Shown piece by piece: positions 59,900-64,000 of a stretch of DNA of 64,000 nt (positions are counted from its first letter, which is position 1; every line of letters starts with the position of its first letter). Source of the DNA: Flavobacteriaceae bacterium (GTDB lineage Bacteria; Bacteroidota; Bacteroidia; Flavobacteriales; Flavobacteriaceae); assembly GCA_947371275.1 (NCBI GenBank), contig CANBOV010000001.1:18182-82181 (forward strand), written 5' to 3'. The notes below the pieces were generated by a model. That model saw only the letters and a program-made list of their open reading frames with translations. It was not told the DNA's origin and did no database searches. The translations under genes were made by a program, and so were the position numbers.

Positions 59900-61924
59900 A
59901 TGAAAATCTTACAATTTCCTCTTTCTAAGATTACCATTGCCTTCCTCATAGGGATAATTATATTCAAATCTACCCCCATTCAACCCCTTTTCTTATTCCT
60001 AAGTAGTGCTACTAGCGTAAGCTGCTTACTACTTATACATTGGCGCATACTAAAAGTAAATCAATCCAAATTCTTATTCGGAATCTCAGTGCTTCTAACC
60101 GCTATGCTACTAGGCTATGTTAATGCGCTCATTCACAAAGAATCCCTTAGAAGCAATCATTATATGCATCTTATAAAAGATCATAACGACCATAAACTGG
60201 TTCTGTTGGTACAGGAAAAAATAAAAAATACTACTAAAAATATACGATATACATGTGAAGTACTAAATCTCGACTCCCATAATGGCACCGGAAGGGTAAT
60301 TCTCAATATACGCAAACGCAATACTGCAAACTTCAACATAGGAACTACCCTCCTAGTCAAAGGTGACCTCTATAAGAACCAATCCATTACAAACCCCTAC
60401 CTTTTTGATTATGGTAAGTACCTAGAAAATCAAGAAATTTATGCACAAGTATATACTCAAAATAAACAAATCAAAACCATAGGCTACCAATCCAGTATTT
60501 GGGCCTCCTTTTCCAACTTCAGAAATAAAATAATCGCAAATCTGCAACAGTCTGGTATAAACAAAAAAGAACTTTATGTCCTAAACGCATTAGTCCTCGG
60601 ACAACAACAAGATATAGCTCCAGAAATAGTAAAAGAATATCAATATGCGGGTGCCATACACGTGCTTTCTGTCTCTGGATTACATGTAGGCTTCATCATG
60701 CTATTCATAACTTTTCTACTAAAACCCATTACAAATTCAAGAAAAGGAACTTTTATTAAAGCACTTATAATAATAACATCCCTATGGATCTTCGCCATCA
60801 TAGCAAGTCTATCTCCCTCCATCGTGCGCTCCGTTACCATGTTCTCATTTCTTACCATTGGTTTATACCTAAGAAGAACTGTAGCAGTATACCATACCCT
60901 AATAGTGTCCATCCTACTGATCCTGCTATTTAAACCCTCTTTTCTATTCGATGTCGGATTTCAATTAAGCTACCTTGCCCTATTTTTTATACTTTGGCTC
61001 CAACCTCTTTTAGCCCAATTCTATAAACCTAAACACAAAATAATCTCCTATTGCTGGGATATTATTACCGTTTCTTTTGCCGCTCAAATTGGCACCATGC
61101 CCTTAAGCCTCTATTACTTCCATCAATTCCCAGGCCTGTTTTTTGTGACCAACCTACTCATACTACCCCTAATAGGTATCATCATGGCCGTTGGTGTACT
61201 AGTCGTAGTCATAGCGCTATTTAAAACACTGCCGCTCTACTTAGCCAAGGCGGTAGAACTACTAATCTCACTACTCAACAACATTATCCACTACATTGCT
61301 ACCCAAGAGGAATTTGTCATTAGAAATATTGCCTTCTCCAAAGAAATGCTATGGGGCTCCTATTTAGTAATCATTTTAGTAATCCTTTGGTGGAAAAAAC
61401 CAACCTACCCAAAGCTCATTCTCGCGCTGTCTAGTATTGCAGCGCTCCAACTCATTATCATCCATCAAAAATACACCACGGCCAATAGCACTGAATTCAT
61501 TGTATTCAACAGTAGAAAAAACACCCTCCTAACCGAAAGAATAGGCAACAAAGTAACCGTTTATAGCAACGACAGCATTCTTAACACTATAGAAAACAAC
61601 AACACCCTACAATCCTATCTAATGGGAAATTTTTGTCAAAGAATAAATCGTAAACCTATTCAAAACCTAAGCTACTTCAAACAACAAAAAATCTTACTCA
61701 TTGATAGCACAGCACTATACCCCTTGAATGGTTCGCCCGATATCGTAGTCCTCATACAATCTCCAAAACTTAACCTAGACCGATTCCTGCTCCACAACAA
61801 ACCAAAACAAATAATAGCAGACGGCTCCAACTTTAAAACCTGTGTTAAACGCTGGAAAGCGACTTGCCTAAAACAAAAAATCCCCTTTCATTATACCAAT
61901 GAAAAGGGATTCTATAAATTATAA
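59900..61924 (+). CDS. comEC: ComEC/Rec2 family DNA-uptake channel protein
   Basis: This 674-residue polytopic protein has N-terminal helices, a soluble DUF4131 domain (about 80-200) and the Competence domain with GAIHVLSVSGLHVGFIMLF, SPSIVRSVTMFSFLTIGLYL and FQLSYLALFFIL, ending in a short C-terminal part (DIVVLIQSPKLNLDRFLL). It is the inner-membrane channel for single-stranded DNA in transformation. The metallo-beta-lactamase-like domain of the longest members appears reduced. The last 15 codons contain the terminator of the convergent thioredoxin-fold gene. Confidence 0.9.
   Translation: MKILQFPLSKITIAFLIGIIIFKSTPIQPLFLFLSSATSVSCLLLIHWRILKVNQSKFLFGISVLLTAMLLGYVNALIHKESLRSNHYMHLIKDHNDHKLVLLVQEKIKNTTKNIRYTCEVLNLDSHNGTGRVILNIRKRNTANFNIGTTLLVKGDLYKNQSITNPYLFDYGKYLENQEIYAQVYTQNKQIKTIGYQSSIWASFSNFRNKIIANLQQSGINKKELYVLNALVLGQQQDIAPEIVKEYQYAGAIHVLSVSGLHVGFIMLFITFLLKPITNSRKGTFIKALIIITSLWIFAIIASLSPSIVRSVTMFSFLTIGLYLRRTVAVYHTLIVSILLILLFKPSFLFDVGFQLSYLALFFILWLQPLLAQFYKPKHKIISYCWDIITVSFAAQIGTMPLSLYYFHQFPGLFFVTNLLILPLIGIIMAVGVLVVVIALFKTLPLYLAKAVELLISLLNNIIHYIATQEEFVIRNIAFSKEMLWGSYLVIILVILWWKKPTYPKLILALSSIAALQLIIIHQKYTTANSTEFIVFNSRKNTLLTERIGNKVTVYSNDSILNTIENNNTLQSYLMGNFCQRINRKPIQNLSYFKQQKILLIDSTALYPLNGSPDIVVLIQSPKLNLDRFLLHNKPKQIIADGSNFKTCVKRWKATCLKQKIPFHYTNEKGFYKL
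61872..61911 (-). terminator. Terminator of the thioredoxin-fold gene, inside the comEC coding end
   Basis: On the minus strand AATCCCTTTTCATT and AATGAAAGGGGATT pair over 13 of 14 positions with a 5-nt loop, followed by TTTTGTTTT. It lies within the last codons of comEC (stop at 61922-61924). Confidence 0.8.
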
Positions 61925-61934
61925 GTACAGCTTA

Positions 61935-62405
61935 CTAAGCTTTCTTTTTGCCTAAGATTTGATTAGCACCAGCCAACCATGCACTAGGCCCACCAGCTAC
62001 ATAACCGGTACTTCCTAACTTTTCTAAATTGATTTTACCGTCCTTCTTAGACGCATTCACAAACCATACGGTTGGATACCCTTGTATCGCAAACGTTTGT
62101 ACTAATTCAGAATTTTGCTTTTGAAATTCTGGTATATGTGCAGTACCGTTACGGTCATAATCTAATTCGACCAATACAACATTGTCATTTGCCCATTTAG
62201 CAAACTCAGGTGTTTTTAATACTTCTTTTTGCAAACGCATACACCATCCACACCATTGACTACCCGTAAAGAATAATAATAAAGGCTTTTTCTCTTTCTT
62301 AGACAATTCCATGGCTTTGTTCATATCCGTTTGCCAGGTCAACTCCTGTGCTTGTATCGTCATACTTCCCAATACAAGGAACAACGTAAGTGCTAATTTT
62401 TTCAT
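61935..62405 (-). CDS. Thioredoxin-fold (thioredoxin_7-like) exported protein
   Basis: This 156-residue protein has a signal peptide (MKKLALTLFLVLGSMTIQAQ) and a thioredoxin fold with the redox motif CGWC in FFTGSQWCGWCMRLQKEVL. The cis-Pro is in IQGYPTVWFVNASKKDGKI. The domain type is that of periplasmic DUF255/thioredoxin_7 proteins, likely for disulfide reduction or isomerisation outside the cytoplasm. The partner is unknown. It stands alone between the POT transporter and comEC. Confidence 0.92.
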   Translation of the reverse strand: MKKLALTLFLVLGSMTIQAQELTWQTDMNKAMELSKKEKKPLLLFFTGSQWCGWCMRLQKEVLKTPEFAKWANDNVVLVELDYDRNGTAHIPEFQKQNSELVQTFAIQGYPTVWFVNASKKDGKINLEKLGSTGYVAGGPSAWLAGANQILGKKKA

Positions 62406-62456
62406 GTTTCTAATTTTTTTATCAAATATAACAAAAAAAGTGCCAAACCAAATTGA

Positions 62457-63956
62457 CTACTTAACTTCTTGCATTAACTTTCTAATTAAAGGGGAAATTA
62501 CAATCAATACAACGCCAGCAATCAATGCATAGATTGCCAATTGATAATAGCCCGAAGTATACCCTTCAAGCTTCGTCAAAGCAGACGCATTCTCATCTGG
62601 TGAAGACATTCCTGCACCTAACAATCCAGCAGCATATTGACCATAAGCACTTGCCAAAAACCACATCCCCATCATCATGCCCGACAATCTTTTTGGGGAT
62701 AGTTTAGTCATGATTGATAACCCAATAGGGGACAAACACAACTCTCCAAAAGTAATCACAAAATAAGCCAACGTGAATATATTTAACGAGGTCAAACCAT
62801 TTCCGTCTGCAAAAAACTTAGTGTAATAAAACACATAAAAAGCTAACGCTAAAAACAAGAATCCTAAACCAAACTTAATTAACGTATTTGGCTCTACTTT
62901 CCTTTTAGCCATAGCCAACCATACCACTCCTAATATCGGACTAAAAATAATCACAAACAACGAATTCGATGTGTTGTTCACAATATTCGGATTAATATCA
63001 AAAAACAATAAATTATGATGCAAATTTTCTTTGGCAAACAAAGCTAAAGAACCACCGCTCTGCTCAAAAAAGGCCCAAAATATTACCGAAAACAAGATAA
63101 AAACAAAAGCTGCAAACAACTTGCGCTGTGCCTTACCATCCTTCTCCTTGTAGGTTTCATATAAAAAATACAATACCGCCAATGGACCAATAGTATACAT
63201 GAAATAATCGGTGTAATCCGTATTCTTAATCATGATGAAAATCAAAGGAATACTCAATAAAGCACCGATATAAACAATCACTTCTCGTGCGGTTCGCTTC
63301 TTTACTGACAAAGCTACCAAGGGAGAATCTCCTATCGGACCCAAGGATTTTTTAGTAAACACAAACGTGACGAGCCCAATAAACATAACTACAGCCGCTG
63401 ATAAGAAAGCGTAGCTCCAACCATAATCTTTACTGGTACCAAAATATACACATACAGCTCCACCCAATAAAGCTCCGATATTAATTCCTGAATAAAACAA
63501 TCCAAATCCAGCATCACGACGACTATCGCCCTCTCTATACAACTCTCCTACCATCGAAGAAATATTGGGCTTAAAAAATCCCGTACCAATAATGGATAGG
63601 GTAATCCCCAAATAAAATAAGTTTTGAGGCGAAAAAGCAATCAATAAATTACCCACAATCATAACAACACCTCCAAACAATAAAGACTTTTTAAATCCTA
63701 ATATCTTATCCGCAAAAATCCCGCCTATAAAAGTAAAGGCATACACAAAGGCCTGTATAGCACCGTACTTCAAATTAGCATCTTTATCAGACAAGGACAA
63801 CCCTAATAATTTATCCGCCATAAAAATGGTCAATACCCCGCGCATGCCATAAAAACAAAAGCGCTCCCACATTTCTACCGTAAATAAATACCATAACTGT
63901 TTTGGGTATCTCCCTTCAAAATTCTGAATCTGCTCTAAAGTCAATTTTTCACTCAT
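62457..63956 (-). CDS. Proton-dependent oligopeptide transporter (POT/PTR2 family MFS)
   Basis: This 499-residue protein has about 14 helices and the POT motifs: WERFCFYGMRGVLTIFMAD (ExxERF-like), GGIFADKILGFKKSLLFGG, GTGFFKPNISSMVGELY and FGLFYSGINIGALLGG (PTR2 signature). It takes up di- and tripeptides with protons. E-R-F in the first helix and the FYSGIN motif are intact. Its promoter would lie beyond a hairpin at the right edge, which belongs to an upstream gene outside the window. Confidence 0.95.
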   Translation of the reverse strand: MSEKLTLEQIQNFEGRYPKQLWYLFTVEMWERFCFYGMRGVLTIFMADKLLGLSLSDKDANLKYGAIQAFVYAFTFIGGIFADKILGFKKSLLFGGVVMIVGNLLIAFSPQNLFYLGITLSIIGTGFFKPNISSMVGELYREGDSRRDAGFGLFYSGINIGALLGGAVCVYFGTSKDYGWSYAFLSAAVVMFIGLVTFVFTKKSLGPIGDSPLVALSVKKRTAREVIVYIGALLSIPLIFIMIKNTDYTDYFMYTIGPLAVLYFLYETYKEKDGKAQRKLFAAFVFILFSVIFWAFFEQSGGSLALFAKENLHHNLLFFDINPNIVNNTSNSLFVIIFSPILGVVWLAMAKRKVEPNTLIKFGLGFLFLALAFYVFYYTKFFADGNGLTSLNIFTLAYFVITFGELCLSPIGLSIMTKLSPKRLSGMMMGMWFLASAYGQYAAGLLGAGMSSPDENASALTKLEGYTSGYYQLAIYALIAGVVLIVISPLIRKLMQEVK

Positions 63957-63980
63957 CGTAACTAATTTAAAATAACAAAC

Positions 63981-64000
63981 CTACAAGCGATGCTTGTAGG
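63981..64000 (-). terminator. Hairpin at the right edge, likely terminator of a gene beyond the window
   Basis: CCTACAAGC and GCTTGTAGG form a perfect 9-bp stem with a 2-nt loop. On the minus strand it is followed by TTTGTTATTTT. The rest is cut off. Confidence 0.55.

Noticed and set aside
1-64000. Mobile elements, prophage, CRISPR or a toxin/defence cluster
   Set aside because: No transposase, integrase, phage structural gene, Cas gene or regularly spaced repeat was seen. The only short-period repeats are heptad arrays.
1-64000. tRNA or rRNA genes
   Set aside because: No cloverleaf with a TTCGANTC-type T-loop and no rRNA signature was found by eye; a tRNAscan run would settle it.

Overview
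The window is a piece of a low-GC Bacteroidota chromosome, almost certainly a Flavobacterium or close relative. Supporting signs are a PorT-type protein of the type IX secretion system, a GLPGLI-family protein, TamL, DUF5686 and SusC-like regulatory domains, a zinc-finger-less AccD, and promoters of the TTG-N17-21-TAnnTTTG type. Almost everything is single-copy housekeeping or family-typical sequence. No rRNA, tRNA, insertion sequence, prophage or CRISPR array was seen.

Region by region: 1-1.8 kb is a short cell-envelope operon (PagL-like outer-membrane protein, DUF2807 lipoprotein). 1.9-12.4 kb is a methionine/SAM locus: a split metH plus metF behind a SAM-I riboswitch, a metY-metX-homoserine dehydrogenase operon behind two serial leader-peptide attenuators, and a divergent metK behind a SAM-II-like pseudoknot that overlaps a terminator. 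12.4-18.9 kb holds an outer-membrane receptor with a GLPGLI partner, a deoxynucleoside kinase and a lipoprotein. 18.9-25.4 kb is an operon suited to N-glycan breakdown (GH20 hexosaminidase, glycosylasparaginase, CutC, beta-mannosidase). 25.5-31.8 kb has a membrane pyrophosphatase with a Cys-rich tail, a DUF5686 protein and pyruvate dehydrogenase beta. 31.9-33.6 kb is a small accessory segment (pseudogene remnant, acidic protein, CxxC membrane protein, universal stress protein) bracketed by a 16-bp direct repeat.

33.7-45.9 kb carries etfBA, a bifunctional nuclease, thyA, a glycogen-binding-fold protein, folA, ubiE/menG, porT, an rRNA methyltransferase, tamL, fbaA and accD. 46-54.7 kb holds a MacB-like permease, purH and the cell-shape operon mreBCD-pbp2-rodA. 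54.8-64 kb holds a tail-specific protease, surE, lpxB, an NlpC/P60 peptidase, comEC, a thioredoxin-fold protein and a POT peptide transporter.

The most striking part is 6.7-11.1 kb. Neighbouring sulfur-amino-acid genes use three different RNA control mechanisms: a metabolite aptamer (SAM-I) for methionine synthase, ribosome-stalling attenuation with Met- and Cys-rich leader peptides (two modules in series) for the sulfhydrylation operon, and a SAM-II-like element for SAM synthetase. The two leader peptides are too short for ordinary gene calling. Both follow the same geometry: a candidate antiterminator strand lies 11-12 nt before the leader stop codon, followed by a strong terminator hairpin.
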